A stretch of 64,000 nucleotides of DNA from CAYXDO01 sp964463485 (GCA_964463485.1 CAYXDO010000047.1:1-64000); one strand, 5' to 3'; positions 24,392 to 33,540 are shown, counted from the stretch's first letter. The notes: generated by a model not told the origin, from the letters alone. Numbers and translations: made by a program.

Positions 24392-27205
24392 TCAACTCAC
24401 TCTCAGGTCTTGGGCAACGACCCCGAGCTCCACGTCGTACACCCACACTCTGCCGAGCCTATCTCCGACGACGAGCTGCGCCTCGTCCAAGCTCAGCGAC
24501 ACGGACTCGGTCCCCTCGAACAGCGCATGCACGAACGGCTTGCCGTCGCTCCTCCTGAACGCCACGACCTCGACCCCTCGCTCACCCAAGAGCGCCAAGG
24601 CTACGCGGCCCGTGGACGTCGCCACCGCGCACAGCCTGGTCCCCTCCCCCTTCGGCCATTCGACGAAGATCCCCATCGACTCGGACTCACTCGACTCACT
24701 CGATCGGTGCGCCCGCTCGACGAAGACCAGGATCGTACTCTCGAGCTCCCCAACTCGAACCAAGCCTCCTTCTGGAGTCAATCCGAGTTGCATCGCGCGC
24801 CCGTCCCAGCTCTTCGTCATCGCCGCGTCCCGCCTCGATCTCAGCGTTGGCGACGGCAAGTCATAACGCCACAGCTCCACGATCGGCGCGGGCATGGACT
24901 CACCGGGTGGCCAAGTCTCTCGCTCGGACGGCCACGTGTGCTCGGATTGAACCATCACGAAGGCCATCGTGAGCTCGGACGCGCGGATCGACACGACTCT
25001 GCCTCCCAAGCGATCGACCCGCCACGACGTCGCCGCCCGCGAGGCCAACACGTCGAGCGCCACCACCTCGGTCGGCGTCGCCACGAACCACCGACCCTCC
25101 CGATACGTCGGCGCGTACGCCGTGAGCTCGAGCTCGTCCCAGCGCGAGGCCTTGCGCCACAATAGATCGATCTTCGAGAGTCGCTTCAGCCGACCTCGCT
25201 CGGCGATCGCGATCGCGGACTCCCCTTTGGCCGACACCACCAGCGCGTGCGCGGGCACGTCGAAGGTCGCGATCGTCTTGCCTCGGGGAGACAACATCTT
25301 CACGCCCGCCTCCCCGAGCGCCACGAGGATTCGCCCGTTGGGCAAGAGCACCGCGGCGTCCACTCCGAACGATCCGGTGTCCGATTTCTCGAAGAGAAAG
25401 GTGTCGACCGCGATCCCACCGCCTTCGAGGCGCGACGATAGGTCGGCGAGCGCAGGGAGGTCCGCCGCGAGAGCTCCGTCCCCGGTCGCTCGGGCCGCAC
25501 GCGTGAGGTCCGCTCGCGACAGGATCGAGCGTCCAAGCCCCCGATCCGCGATCGAGGCTCGCACCACCGCGCTCAGCAACGCCTTGGCCCCCAAAGCTCC
25601 GGGGCCCTTTGGAGCGACGCCCAGCTCGTTCGTGAGCTTCCTCGCGAGCACCCACCGCGTGCGCGCTCCGTCCGGAGTCGCCGCGCTCAGCATGGTCCGA
25701 AGCTGCTCCCGCACGTCGGCGAAGCTCGCAGACCCTCGCATCAGCTTCTGCGCCAACAACCGCGCGGCCTCAGGACCCCCCTGCGCGATCCCGAGCTCGA
25801 TCCATCGGTCGGCCAACGCCCTGGCGTCGGCGAGCGGCCAGATCGTCTCCACGGCTCGTTCGAGCTCGCCGGTCTCTGCCAGGTGATCCGCATATGCGAC
25901 GCGCAGGCTGCGCGTGAGATCCGTTTCTCCGCGCCGCTCGAGCAACAGGAGCGCCGCCTCGAACGCGCGCGTGTGCCTCGCGTAGGCGATCGCTCGAGAG
26001 ACCTCACCAGCGACCAACCACTGCCGCACCACCACCGCAGGCTGCACTTTGCGACCCTCCGCGAGCTCCGCGGCGAGCTCCAGCTTGTCGTGCTTCTCGA
26101 GCAGGTCGATCGCTTCGTACGTCTCTCCGATGAGCTCCGCGAGCACGTACGCGGCCTCTTCGACGCGACCCTCGCGCAGCAGACGCTCGTACGCTCGCCG
26201 ATAGGTCTGACGCAGATGATCGAAGAGCGCGTCGGACACCGCGAGCCCGCGCATCGTCGTCTCACCGCGAGAGATCCGCAGCTCGTCTCGAGGCCGGGGC
26301 TTCGCGAGGCCCAAGCTCGTGGGCTCGAGCTCGCCGCGGCTCGGCGCGATGGGGATCGCGTGCCGCAACGCCTGGCTCAGGTCTCCGCGCTCGAACATGT
26401 CGAGCATCTGCCCGATGTACTCAGCCTGCCGCATCCCGAGCGCGCGCTGTAGCCCTTCGAGCAGCCGGCCTCGCATCACCCACGCGCCGAGTCGCTCGCG
26501 CAGACGTGCGAAGAGCCCAGGTCGGAGCCTCGGGAGCTCCAGACGCGCGGGCTCCATCGCCACCTGCCCCGCGCCGAGCCTCGTCCCAGAGCCAGACTTC
26601 GGCGCGGACAAAGAGGCCTTCGCCCTCGCCCACCACGAACGCAAGAGGTCGACGAGACGAAGCCGAGGCGGCGGAAGCTCCTCACGAACGCGATCGAGCG
26701 CCTCTCGCAACGCATCGATCGCGGCGGCGTCGATGTCGGCGTGAAGGAGCTTCTGCTTGGGCACGAACTTGACCTCGAGCGCCGCCGGGAGCGGCCCGGG
26801 AGGCTCACCGAGGGGCGAGAGGGTTGGAGATGAGTACGCCGACAGGTCGATCCAGCGAGACGGATCTTCGCGAACCCAACTGATCGGTGGCGCCACCTGA
26901 GTTTCTCCACCGCGCCGAAAGACGAGCGAGCTCTCCGGAACGCTCGGGTCTTGGAGCGAGATCGGCGGGACGAGCAAAAGCCCCGCGCGCGCCGTGACGA
27001 CGCCCCCTCGTGAGCTGCGGGAGTCGAGCAGGCGCGGAGATCTCAGGAGCACGAGGATGAACGGACCCACCGAGAAGACCTCGGAGCCCGGCCCCATCAC
27101 AGAGAGCGCGCGAGCCCTAGCTCGATCGAGCCCGAGCAACTCGACGTCGAAGAGCAGACCCTGGGCGTCGTGGTGGCCGGCGGGGACGTGCAGCGCTCGA
27201 GGCAA
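24392..27205 (-). CDS. bpX-like / TPR / beta-propeller protein of a MoxR-vWA-propeller system
   Basis: This 937-residue protein is soluble, with no signal peptide or membrane segment. Residues about 1-180 open with ALHVPAGHHDAQGLLFDVEL and contain a beta-rich module ending AGLLLVPPISLQDP. This resembles the N-terminal bpX domains I recall from MoxR-vWA-beta-propeller ternary systems. Residues about 290-560 form helical TPR-like repeats (EEAAYVLAELIGETYEAIDL, then AVETIWPLADARALADRWIE). The C-terminal ~330 residues look like a beta-propeller (ILVALGEAGVKMLSPRG, WFVATPTEVVALDV, LVVGDRLGRVWVYDVELG). The start is TTG at 27205, since no ATG lies near. The other ternary-system genes lie 4-8 kb upstream on the same strand. 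The domain names are from memory; a profile search would settle them. Confidence 0.65.
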   Translation of the reverse strand: MPRALHVPAGHHDAQGLLFDVELLGLDRARARALSVMGPGSEVFSVGPFILVLLRSPRLLDSRSSRGGVVTARAGLLLVPPISLQDPSVPESSLVFRRGGETQVAPPISWVREDPSRWIDLSAYSSPTLSPLGEPPGPLPAALEVKFVPKQKLLHADIDAAAIDALREALDRVREELPPPRLRLVDLLRSWWARAKASLSAPKSGSGTRLGAGQVAMEPARLELPRLRPGLFARLRERLGAWVMRGRLLEGLQRALGMRQAEYIGQMLDMFERGDLSQALRHAIPIAPSRGELEPTSLGLAKPRPRDELRISRGETTMRGLAVSDALFDHLRQTYRRAYERLLREGRVEEAAYVLAELIGETYEAIDLLEKHDKLELAAELAEGRKVQPAVVVRQWLVAGEVSRAIAYARHTRAFEAALLLLERRGETDLTRSLRVAYADHLAETGELERAVETIWPLADARALADRWIELGIAQGGPEAARLLAQKLMRGSASFADVREQLRTMLSAATPDGARTRWVLARKLTNELGVAPKGPGALGAKALLSAVVRASIADRGLGRSILSRADLTRAARATGDGALAADLPALADLSSRLEGGGIAVDTFLFEKSDTGSFGVDAAVLLPNGRILVALGEAGVKMLSPRGKTIATFDVPAHALVVSAKGESAIAIAERGRLKRLSKIDLLWRKASRWDELELTAYAPTYREGRWFVATPTEVVALDVLASRAATSWRVDRLGGRVVSIRASELTMAFVMVQSEHTWPSERETWPPGESMPAPIVELWRYDLPSPTLRSRRDAAMTKSWDGRAMQLGLTPEGGLVRVGELESTILVFVERAHRSSESSESESMGIFVEWPKGEGTRLCAVATSTGRVALALLGERGVEVVAFRRSDGKPFVHALFEGTESVSLSLDEAQLVVGDRLGRVWVYDVELGVVAQDLRVS

Positions 27206-27305
27206 CGGAAACAGAGTAGCAGCTCGGCTTCCCCGCCGCAGGCTGGGCAGGCTGACGCACCAGAGGCCATTGCGATCGCTGTTCGGATGGCTTCATAATG
27301 ACGGC

Positions 27306-28049
27306 GTGCACGTCGAGAAGCTCGTCACCTGGGGTCACCGGCCCGCGCCTGTCGTCGAGTATCCCGACAGCGACGGGCAACCCATGGCGGACAATACGCT
27401 TCAGGCCGACTGGATCATCTTACTCAAGACGAACCTGGACTTGATCGTCCCCGATTTCGTCGCCGCAGATCTGCTGTGGTACCCGGTGGAGGGCGATCCG
27501 AAGACCCGCGCGGCTCCGGATTGCCTCGTCGCGTTCGGTCGTCCAAAGGGATACCGAGGCTCCTACAAGCAATGGGAAGAGGACAAGATCGCGCCGCAAA
27601 TCGTCATGGAGGTACTCTCCCCCGGCAATCGTTACGGAGAGATGGCCAACAAGTTGAGCTTCTACGATCGCTTTGGCGTCGAAGAGTATTTCGTCATCGA
27701 CCCTTACGACAACTCACTCGCGGTGCACGTACGTCGTGACGGGCACCTGCAGCTCGTCCCGGAGTGGGAAGGTTTCGCGAGCCCGAGACTTGGGATTCGA
27801 TTCGAGCGACCCGCGGGCGCCCTTCGCGTCCTCGGTCCGGACGGAAGTCCCTTCACGGACCTGGCGACCGAGCGCGCTCGGGCCGCGCTCGCGGCGAAAT
27901 CCGCCGAGCAAGAGAAGACTCGCGCGGAGCAAGAGAAGACTCGCGCGGAGCAGGAGAAGACTCGCGCGGAGAAGCAACAGCAACGCGCTGACGCGCTCGC
28001 CGCTCGTTTGCGTGCGATGGGCGTCGACCCAGATCAGATCGACTCTTGA
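27306..28049 (+). CDS. Uma2 family (DUF820) restriction-endonuclease-like protein
   Basis: This 247-residue PD-(D/E)xK-fold protein is typical of the Uma2 family, which is abundant in myxobacteria and cyanobacteria and of unproven function. The core reads APDCLVAFGRPKGYRGSYKQ, then PQIVMEVLSPGN, where Asp and Glu are the expected metal ligands. FYDRFGVEEYFVIDPYDNSL is the family-typical end of the fold. The C-terminal ~55 residues are a coiled coil made from a 7-residue repeat (AEQEKTR), encoded by 21-base tandem repeats at 27906-27968. GTG at 27306 is used as start because the domain already begins near residue 5. It lies on the opposite strand, inside the presumed ternary-system locus, which may mark an insertion. 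Confidence 0.82.
   Translation: MHVEKLVTWGHRPAPVVEYPDSDGQPMADNTLQADWIILLKTNLDLIVPDFVAADLLWYPVEGDPKTRAAPDCLVAFGRPKGYRGSYKQWEEDKIAPQIVMEVLSPGNRYGEMANKLSFYDRFGVEEYFVIDPYDNSLAVHVRRDGHLQLVPEWEGFASPRLGIRFERPAGALRVLGPDGSPFTDLATERARAALAAKSAEQEKTRAEQEKTRAEQEKTRAEKQQQRADALAARLRAMGVDPDQIDS
27906..27968 (+). repeat. 21-bp tandem repeat in the Uma2-type gene
   Basis: Three tandem 21-base units (27906, 27927, 27948; the third has one change) encode repeated EQEKTRA heptads in the C-terminal coiled coil. The unit is unrelated in sequence to the 21-base repeat at 23980. Confidence 0.85.
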
Positions 28050-28112
28050 ATTCGTAACTCGCTGCCGTTGCCTCGAGCATGACTAGCACTCGCCGCAAGG
28101 CAACTCGGCGGG

Positions 28113-29168
28113 TCACATTGGCAAGCACACTCCGGCCTGGCACATGAAATTGCCGGCGGGACACTCACCCACGTCGCCGCCTGGGCAGCCTGGAACGCAG
28201 AAGTGGGGGACGGGGGAGCCGAGGTTGCAGGCGCAGCCGCCCGACCCAATGAAGGCCCCGCAGGAGGTGGTCGGGCACTCCGAATTCGCGGTACAGCTCG
28301 GCGCGCAGGTGTTCATTCGCGGGCCCATCAACTCACAGGCGCAGCCGCCGTTGTCCCCTGTGGGACGGCAGGTGCTCGACGAGTTGCAGGTCGGATCGCC
28401 GGGTCCCGAGCACGCGGTGACCGGAATCTCGGGTCCCGAATCTGGCGGCGGGCCAGCTTCCGACGGAGGGCCACCGTCCGGAGGAGGCGGACCCATGTCG
28501 CGCGGTCCGCCATCTCGCCCGGCATCGAGAAACCCAATATCCTTGGGGCCCAGGTCCGGAAAGCCCATGTCAGGCAAGTCACCCAAATCAGGCGGAAAGC
28601 CAGCATCCGGCTCGACTGTGGGCCTCGGAGGGCGCCACTCGGAGAGCGAATAATCTGGGCTGACTTCCTGCAAACGCGAAGGAGGGAGCGAGGCCGAAAC
28701 ACATATGCCCTCCTCGCAGGTGTTCGTCACCGCGTTCGGACACGGGACGCCGATGCAGGCGTTTTGCAGAACGATCGGAAGGAGCAAGGTCTTGCCTTCC
28801 TGAAACTTCGCGGACAGACGCGCGCTCACCACCGCGGCGCCCCCCGACGGACCGAGACCCTCGACCAACAACACCATGGGGCTGTCGAGATCGCCGTCCT
28901 TCGGCGCGACACCAAAGGTGAGCGGCAGCCGGACGTTCGCGAGTTGGAAAGTCGTCTGTTCGGTGGCGTCGGCGGGAAACGCGTTGACGTCCGGCAGAAT
29001 CGCCGCGTGGACGGAAGTCAGCCTTCCCGGCGCGAGGTCCGAGTCGACGAGGATCAAGAACTGCGTCGGGTCGCCCTTGCACCCCGAGAGCGCAGCCATC
29101 CCAGAGAGAAAGACCGCGAACGAAACGGACCGGGCCTTCGCGGCCTGCGGCATCTTGTTCTTACTCAT
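28113..29168 (-). CDS. Cys-rich lipoprotein
   Basis: This is a 351-residue predicted lipoprotein. The signal peptide ends in a lipobox LSGC (residue ~28), and the next residues KGDPTQF lack an Asp at +2, so outer-membrane delivery is plausible. The N-terminal ~150 residues are beta-rich (PTQFLILVDSDLAPGRLTS) and carry one disulfide-type pair. The middle is an Asp/Pro/Gly-rich linker (PPDLGDLPDMGFPDLGP), and the C-terminal ~100 residues are Cys-rich with about 16 Cys in spaced CxxxC motifs ending CQAGVCLPM. Such linkers and Cys modules are common in Polyangia surface proteins. The start is ATG at 29168; further in-frame ATGs lie in the repeat array upstream. It is the last gene of the kinase operon. 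The function is unknown. Confidence 0.75.
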   Translation of the reverse strand: MSKNKMPQAAKARSVSFAVFLSGMAALSGCKGDPTQFLILVDSDLAPGRLTSVHAAILPDVNAFPADATEQTTFQLANVRLPLTFGVAPKDGDLDSPMVLLVEGLGPSGGAAVVSARLSAKFQEGKTLLLPIVLQNACIGVPCPNAVTNTCEEGICVSASLPPSRLQEVSPDYSLSEWRPPRPTVEPDAGFPPDLGDLPDMGFPDLGPKDIGFLDAGRDGGPRDMGPPPPDGGPPSEAGPPPDSGPEIPVTACSGPGDPTCNSSSTCRPTGDNGGCACELMGPRMNTCAPSCTANSECPTTSCGAFIGSGGCACNLGSPVPHFCVPGCPGGDVGECPAGNFMCQAGVCLPM

Positions 29169-29171
29169 TCG

Positions 29172-29223
29172 AACCCTACTCATCAACCCTACTCATCAAC
29201 CCTACTCATCAACCCTACTCATC
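29172..29223. repeat. 13-bp tandem repeat (AACCCTACTCATC x4)
   Basis: Four perfect 13-base units run from just upstream of the lipoprotein start to the stop codon of the TPR gene. On the minus strand each unit contains GATGAGTAGG, so each offers an ATG in a new frame. The array lies between two genes transcribed the same way, so copy-number change would alter their spacing and the lipoprotein's upstream region. Confidence 0.8.
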
Positions 29224-29827
29224 GATACAACACCACGCCGGTCGTGCCACCTGTCGGGTCAGACTCACCTGCAGAAGCCGCCAGCACCACGACGAGCACC
29301 ACGCCGACGACGGCCGCTCCGGTGACGCCCCAGAAGACCGGGGATTCGAGCAACGAGGGCTCGGCGGGCCGCGGCGCGGGCGCCACGATCGCCTCGACCG
29401 GCGGGTCGGCTGGTTTGGCGACGGGCGGGTCGGTCTTGGGCGCGGCCTTGGGATCGCCAGGATCTCGCGGCGCGTCTGGTTTCGCTTGGGAGGCCCGCAG
29501 ATCCTTCAACAGCTCCACGGTCTCGCGGATCTGCACGGCGTCCTCCGGCTCGGTCGCGAGGTACTCCTCGAAGTGGGTGATCGCTTCGTCGTACATCTTC
29601 AGCGCTCGTTCGCACTGCGCCAACGCCCGAATCGTGGAGCTCCTGCGATTCGAGAGTTGATAGGCCTTTCGGTACATCGGCAACGCCGCCTCGTACTCAC
29701 CAGCCTCGAAGAATCGGTTGGCCTTGACGAACTCATCGCGGCCGGCCCCGTCGCTGCCCTGCGCCCACGAGGTCACGGGCAAGATCGACAAGAGGCAGAA
29801 GATCCATTTCAGCGCTCGACTCACCAC
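29219..29827 (-). CDS. TPR protein with signal peptide and C-terminal membrane segment
   Basis: This 202-residue protein has an N-terminal signal peptide (IFCLLSILPVTSWAQG). Two or three TPR units follow, such as FVKANRFFEAGEYEAALPMY and ALKMYDEAITHFEEYLATEP. After a Pro/Asp-rich linker there is a transmembrane helix (VFWGVTGAAVVGVVLVVVLA) and a short tail. This is the common partner of PEGA-domain Ser/Thr kinases in myxobacteria. It is translationally coupled to the kinase: the GTG start at 29827 overlaps the kinase stop. It probably sits in the inner membrane with the TPRs in the periplasm. The function is inferred only from the pairing. Confidence 0.75.
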   Translation of the reverse strand: MVSRALKWIFCLLSILPVTSWAQGSDGAGRDEFVKANRFFEAGEYEAALPMYRKAYQLSNRRSSTIRALAQCERALKMYDEAITHFEEYLATEPEDAVQIRETVELLKDLRASQAKPDAPRDPGDPKAAPKTDPPVAKPADPPVEAIVAPAPRPAEPSLLESPVFWGVTGAAVVGVVLVVVLAASAGESDPTGGTTGVVLYR

Positions 29828-31638
29828 TCCGTCACTTCGTCCTTTCGCAGCGGCTTGGCCGCCCCCGCGTCGACCGACGGCTTTGGCTCCGGCAGAGCGG
29901 GCGCCGTTTCGACGACGGGATTGTCGGCCTCCGAACCGCCGAGCTTGCTCGGGGGTCGTTTCGTGATTTGAGGCTTGGAGTCCGTCGGTTTGATCTCCGT
30001 CGGTTTGATCTCCGTCGGCTTCGTCTCCGGTGTTTTGACGTCCAACGGATTCGGAGCGACCGGCTTGGGTGGAGGGTCCGCGACGCCCGGCGCCAGCTTC
30101 CGAAAGGCTTGCGGCGCCTGCGAATCTACGATCACCGACTCGTTTCGATACCCTTCCTTGCGCAACACGAGCGTCCGTCGTGCGCCCGGCTCGACCGGGA
30201 CGTTGATCGGCGTCTCTCCGAGCTTCGTGGCGTCCTCGTAAACGTCGGCGCCTTGCGGGTCGGTGGACAGCATGACCCAGGCGAGCGCCGCGGGCGGAGG
30301 CTTCGACGTGTCGAGCCTCGCGGTCTGCACGAGCCCTGCGTCTACAGGTTGCATCGGTTCGACTGCCTTGGAGTCGCCTCGCACGACGGGAAGAGCGATC
30401 GCCGCCACCACGACGGTGACCGCGACGCCAATCGCAACGGGCAGCGCTCGGCTCTTGGGTGCTCGCGCCGCGATCCGAGCCGCGGGGCGAGGCAAGGCAG
30501 GTGTGGACATCGGCCGATCCACCGGCGTGATTCGATTGAGCGGAGTCATTCGATCGCCGACGATCACGGGCCTGACGAGCTCGCGCGCCGAAGTGCTGCG
30601 CGGCTCAGGGACCGCCACCTGCGGCGCCGCGGGAGTCGGTGAGCCGTATAACTTTGCCGCGCTCGGCGCGCGCGAGGCCACGATCGGCTTGGGCAAGTTC
30701 GTCTCTCCCGAGACGTCCGACGGGAGGTCCGTGGGCACGAACGGCGTGTTGGCTTTGACGGCGGAGCTCGTGCCGGACATGCCGAGCCGCGCTCCCGCTC
30801 CGCGCTGAAGGAGCCCCTCGAGGGTCTCTCGGATCTCGGCGAGGCCCGGTCGGTCTTCAGGCTCGAGGGAGATGCAGCGCCGAATCAAGAACGCGAGCGA
30901 CGCACCCTCTTCGCCGGGAATGTCTACGGACGGTAAGTCGAGCCCCGAGACCTTCTGCTTGAACACCTCTTGGTTCGGGCCTTCGAACAGCCGCCGCCCC
31001 GTCAGCATCTCGAAGAGGATCTCGCCCACCGCGTACACGTCGGAGGCCGGCGACACGGGCGCGCCGAAGACTTGCTCGGGAGACATATACGCAGGCGTGC
31101 CCACCACGGCGCCGGCCTGCGTGCGGTGCTCGACGTGCGTTCGCTCGAACTTCGCGATCCCGAAGTCGAGGATCTTGAGGCTTGGCACGGCCGACCAGTC
31201 CGATCCGGGCGGAGCGATCACGAAGATGTTCTCCGGCTTCAAATCGCGATGGACTACGCCGACCTTGTGCACCGCCTCGAGCGCCCGACTCAGCTGCACG
31301 CCGCCGTTCAGAGCCTGCGTGCCGCTCACCTGGCGTTCGAACACCATCTGGCTCAGCGAGCGGCCTTCGAGGAGCTCCATCACGTACGCGACGCGACGCG
31401 GCGCCTCGAGCACGATGAAGTCGAAGATGTCGATGATGTTCGGGTTGCGGATCTCGTTGACGATCTTGGCCTCGTGAAAAAACCGAGAGACGTAGCTGTG
31501 ATCGGTGGCGAGCTCGTCGTTCAGGAGCTTGATCGCGGCGGGCCGGCCGAGGAGGGCGTGCCGGGCCCGAAAGACCCGTCCCATCCCGCCCACTCCGATC
31601 TCCTGTTCGAGGAGATACGAGCCGAGCTGCTCAGCCAC
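29821..31638 (-). CDS. Serine/threonine protein kinase with PEGA-type C-terminus
   Basis: This is a 605-residue Hanks-type kinase. Residues about 8-270 hold the kinase domain: Gly-rich loop IGVGGMGRV (14-22), Lys37 in AAIKLL, HRDLKPEN (130-137) as catalytic loop, DFG (158-160) and the SPE motif. A disordered linker rich in Pro and Ala follows. A membrane helix (LPVAIGVAVTVVVAAIALPV) lies near residue 400. Residues about 450-515 resemble a PEGA domain (GADVYEDATKLGETPINVPV). The C-terminus has PTEIKPT-type repeats. The kinase is cytoplasmic and the PEGA part periplasmic. It lies 60 bases after the vWA-propeller gene and overlaps the TPR gene by 7 bases, so its substrate may be in the MoxR ternary system, which is an inference. 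Confidence 0.9.
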   Translation of the reverse strand: MAEQLGSYLLEQEIGVGGMGRVFRARHALLGRPAAIKLLNDELATDHSYVSRFFHEAKIVNEIRNPNIIDIFDFIVLEAPRRVAYVMELLEGRSLSQMVFERQVSGTQALNGGVQLSRALEAVHKVGVVHRDLKPENIFVIAPPGSDWSAVPSLKILDFGIAKFERTHVEHRTQAGAVVGTPAYMSPEQVFGAPVSPASDVYAVGEILFEMLTGRRLFEGPNQEVFKQKVSGLDLPSVDIPGEEGASLAFLIRRCISLEPEDRPGLAEIRETLEGLLQRGAGARLGMSGTSSAVKANTPFVPTDLPSDVSGETNLPKPIVASRAPSAAKLYGSPTPAAPQVAVPEPRSTSARELVRPVIVGDRMTPLNRITPVDRPMSTPALPRPAARIAARAPKSRALPVAIGVAVTVVVAAIALPVVRGDSKAVEPMQPVDAGLVQTARLDTSKPPPAALAWVMLSTDPQGADVYEDATKLGETPINVPVEPGARRTLVLRKEGYRNESVIVDSQAPQAFRKLAPGVADPPPKPVAPNPLDVKTPETKPTEIKPTEIKPTDSKPQITKRPPSKLGGSEADNPVVETAPALPEPKPSVDAGAAKPLRKDEVTEW

Positions 31639-31698
31639 TGCGAGGGAATATCACAAACCGAAACGCGTGCGGTCCATGCCCGGGTTCCCCTTCATTTT

Positions 31699-33540
31699 TC
31701 AGACTTTGAGGCGCGTGTCCCCTAGGCGCCCGCGAAGACGGAGCGTGAGCTGGCCTTTTCCGAGGTCGAACACACAGACCTCCGCGTCGGCCGTCGTGAA
31801 CGCGAGCTCGCCATACATCCCGCTGACCGAGACCTGCGCGACCTTCGAGCGCGACCTATGAAGCACGGCGGACTCCTCCATCCCGGCGATCGAAATCGCC
31901 GTTCGGTCGTCATCGAGGAGGATCAATCCCGGCGCGCGTTCCTTTGGCGTGCGCGCGATCCCGACGACGACGGTCCCGCTCGGCGCCACCAGAACTTGTT
32001 CCCGATGCGCAGAGCTGACTCGAAAGGTCGACGCGTTCAGTTGAGCTGCGATGAGGTCCATACCTTCCCCCGAGCGGCCGAAGAACACGCATCCAGCCGA
32101 CCGCGGCAGAACCTCCGGAATCGAAGCGACGCCGACATCGAGAGCCGGATCGACCAGCGCCGGCGCGCTCCCTCGAAACGAGACCGGACCCAGCGTGGGA
32201 TCGTACAAGAACAAGCCGTCGCCGCTCCCTTCGACGCGACCCGCAAACAGGAGGCGTCCGCGCACGAACGAAGCCCCTCGCACGTCACGCGCGACCACCG
32301 CCGGATCGGGAAAGGCGCGCGCGACGAGCACGAGCCTCCGCTGTTCATCGACGAAGGCCACGCTCTGCGCCGTGCGCCGCTCGTTGTCGACGACCCACAA
32401 CGGCCGCAGCTCCGCGGGCCCCGGCGGGGCCTGGAAGAATCCCAACCACTCGACGGGAGGCGCGACCCGTCCGCCGCGCTTGCCGTGTTCGACGAGCACC
32501 AGATCGGGACCGCGTCGCGTCAGCAACACGACGTGCCCGCGGCTCCACGAAGCCGCGTACGCCTCCTGACCTTTGGCCGGTCGAAAGACGAGCGGCGGCG
32601 GCACCGTGGCGCGGATCGAGCCTGGGATCACGATCGCCGCGACTCGCCCGTCTGCGAGGCCGACGAGGAGCCGTCGTTCGAAACCGAAGATCGGCGCGAT
32701 CGAAGGATCGACGTCGACCTGGACGCTCGGCGTGACGTGCGCGGGCACACCAAAGGGATCACGAAGCAACCGAACCGTGTCCTCGGACGAGGGCAGGGCG
32801 AGGTCTATCCAATCGGAGGCAGCCTTCTGCGGCCGTAGCACACGCGCGCGCACCGAAGGCTTCGCGGGATCCCAACCGTCGCCGAGCTCGAGCGAGGACG
32901 CGACCTCGAAGTCTCCGCCGCGCGCGAGCTCGACGATCGTGTGACCTCCAATGATCCAGATGTCGTCCGGAGCTTTCGGTTCGAGCAACTGGCTCCACCG
33001 CCGCAGCTGATCCGTCGAAGGGGGCTCGGAGGTGCGCGACTCGAGCACCCGGCGAATCGAGGCGGGCGAGATCTCGGTGATGATCCCGAAGCGGGAGTCT
33101 TGAAACACGGCGAACGCAAATGGGACCTTGGCCTCGAGACACCGAAGCTCGAGGGCGAAGAGCGCGGCGAGGCCCACGACACGGGGCGCGCCGAGCACCT
33201 CGGGTCCGGCGTCCAACATGACCAGCGAGCGAACGACGCCGGCAGGGCGGCGCTCGGCCGGCGCGAGGTAGTTGAGCTCGCCGACGGCCGCGCGCCGCAA
33301 GAACTCCTCCTCGACCTCCATGGCGAGCGCCCACTCGGAGACCAGCAGACGCTCGGGACGACCGCGGCGCGAGATCCCTTCGAAGCCATCGGGCTCTCCG
33401 CGACCGCTGCCACCCGGGCGCGAGAGCGGGCCGATGAAACGAGAGATCCGCAGAGCCAAGGGCCCCAAGGAGAGCGCGAGCTCCGGCGGAAACATCGAGA
33501 GGACCCGATGAAACCGAGCCAACGCGCGGGGCAGCGTCAC
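31699..33540 (-). CDS. vWA-like plus beta-propeller protein of a MoxR-vWA-propeller system
   Basis: This 613-residue soluble protein has a vWA-like region at about 60-230. It carries VVRSLVMLDAGPEVLGAPR, where the metal-site motif D-x-S-x-S is replaced by Asp110-Ala-Gly-Pro-Glu, and AFAVFQDSRFG and IWIIGGHTIVELARGG later. The rest is a propeller-like series of strand blocks (RVAAIVIPGSIRATVPP, VVLLTRRGPDLVLV, FVDEQRRLVLVARAF, VVVGIARTPKERAPGLIL). Its GTG start at 33540 overlaps the stop of the small bpX-like gene by four bases, as in tightly coupled operons. The pattern of a MoxR ATPase plus a vWA protein with a weakened metal site plus a propeller is what I recall from the MoxR-vWA-beta-propeller ternary systems. 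There is no membrane segment. Confidence 0.68.
   Translation of the reverse strand: MTLPRALARFHRVLSMFPPELALSLGPLALRISRFIGPLSRPGGSGRGEPDGFEGISRRGRPERLLVSEWALAMEVEEEFLRRAAVGELNYLAPAERRPAGVVRSLVMLDAGPEVLGAPRVVGLAALFALELRCLEAKVPFAFAVFQDSRFGIITEISPASIRRVLESRTSEPPSTDQLRRWSQLLEPKAPDDIWIIGGHTIVELARGGDFEVASSLELGDGWDPAKPSVRARVLRPQKAASDWIDLALPSSEDTVRLLRDPFGVPAHVTPSVQVDVDPSIAPIFGFERRLLVGLADGRVAAIVIPGSIRATVPPPLVFRPAKGQEAYAASWSRGHVVLLTRRGPDLVLVEHGKRGGRVAPPVEWLGFFQAPPGPAELRPLWVVDNERRTAQSVAFVDEQRRLVLVARAFPDPAVVARDVRGASFVRGRLLFAGRVEGSGDGLFLYDPTLGPVSFRGSAPALVDPALDVGVASIPEVLPRSAGCVFFGRSGEGMDLIAAQLNASTFRVSSAHREQVLVAPSGTVVVGIARTPKERAPGLILLDDDRTAISIAGMEESAVLHRSRSKVAQVSVSGMYGELAFTTADAEVCVFDLGKGQLTLRLRGRLGDTRLKV

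Noticed and set aside
28135..28155. A sigma54-like TGGCAC...TTGC box
   Set aside because: The spacing between the GG and GC elements is 11 and not 10 bases, and the site lies inside the lipoprotein gene.
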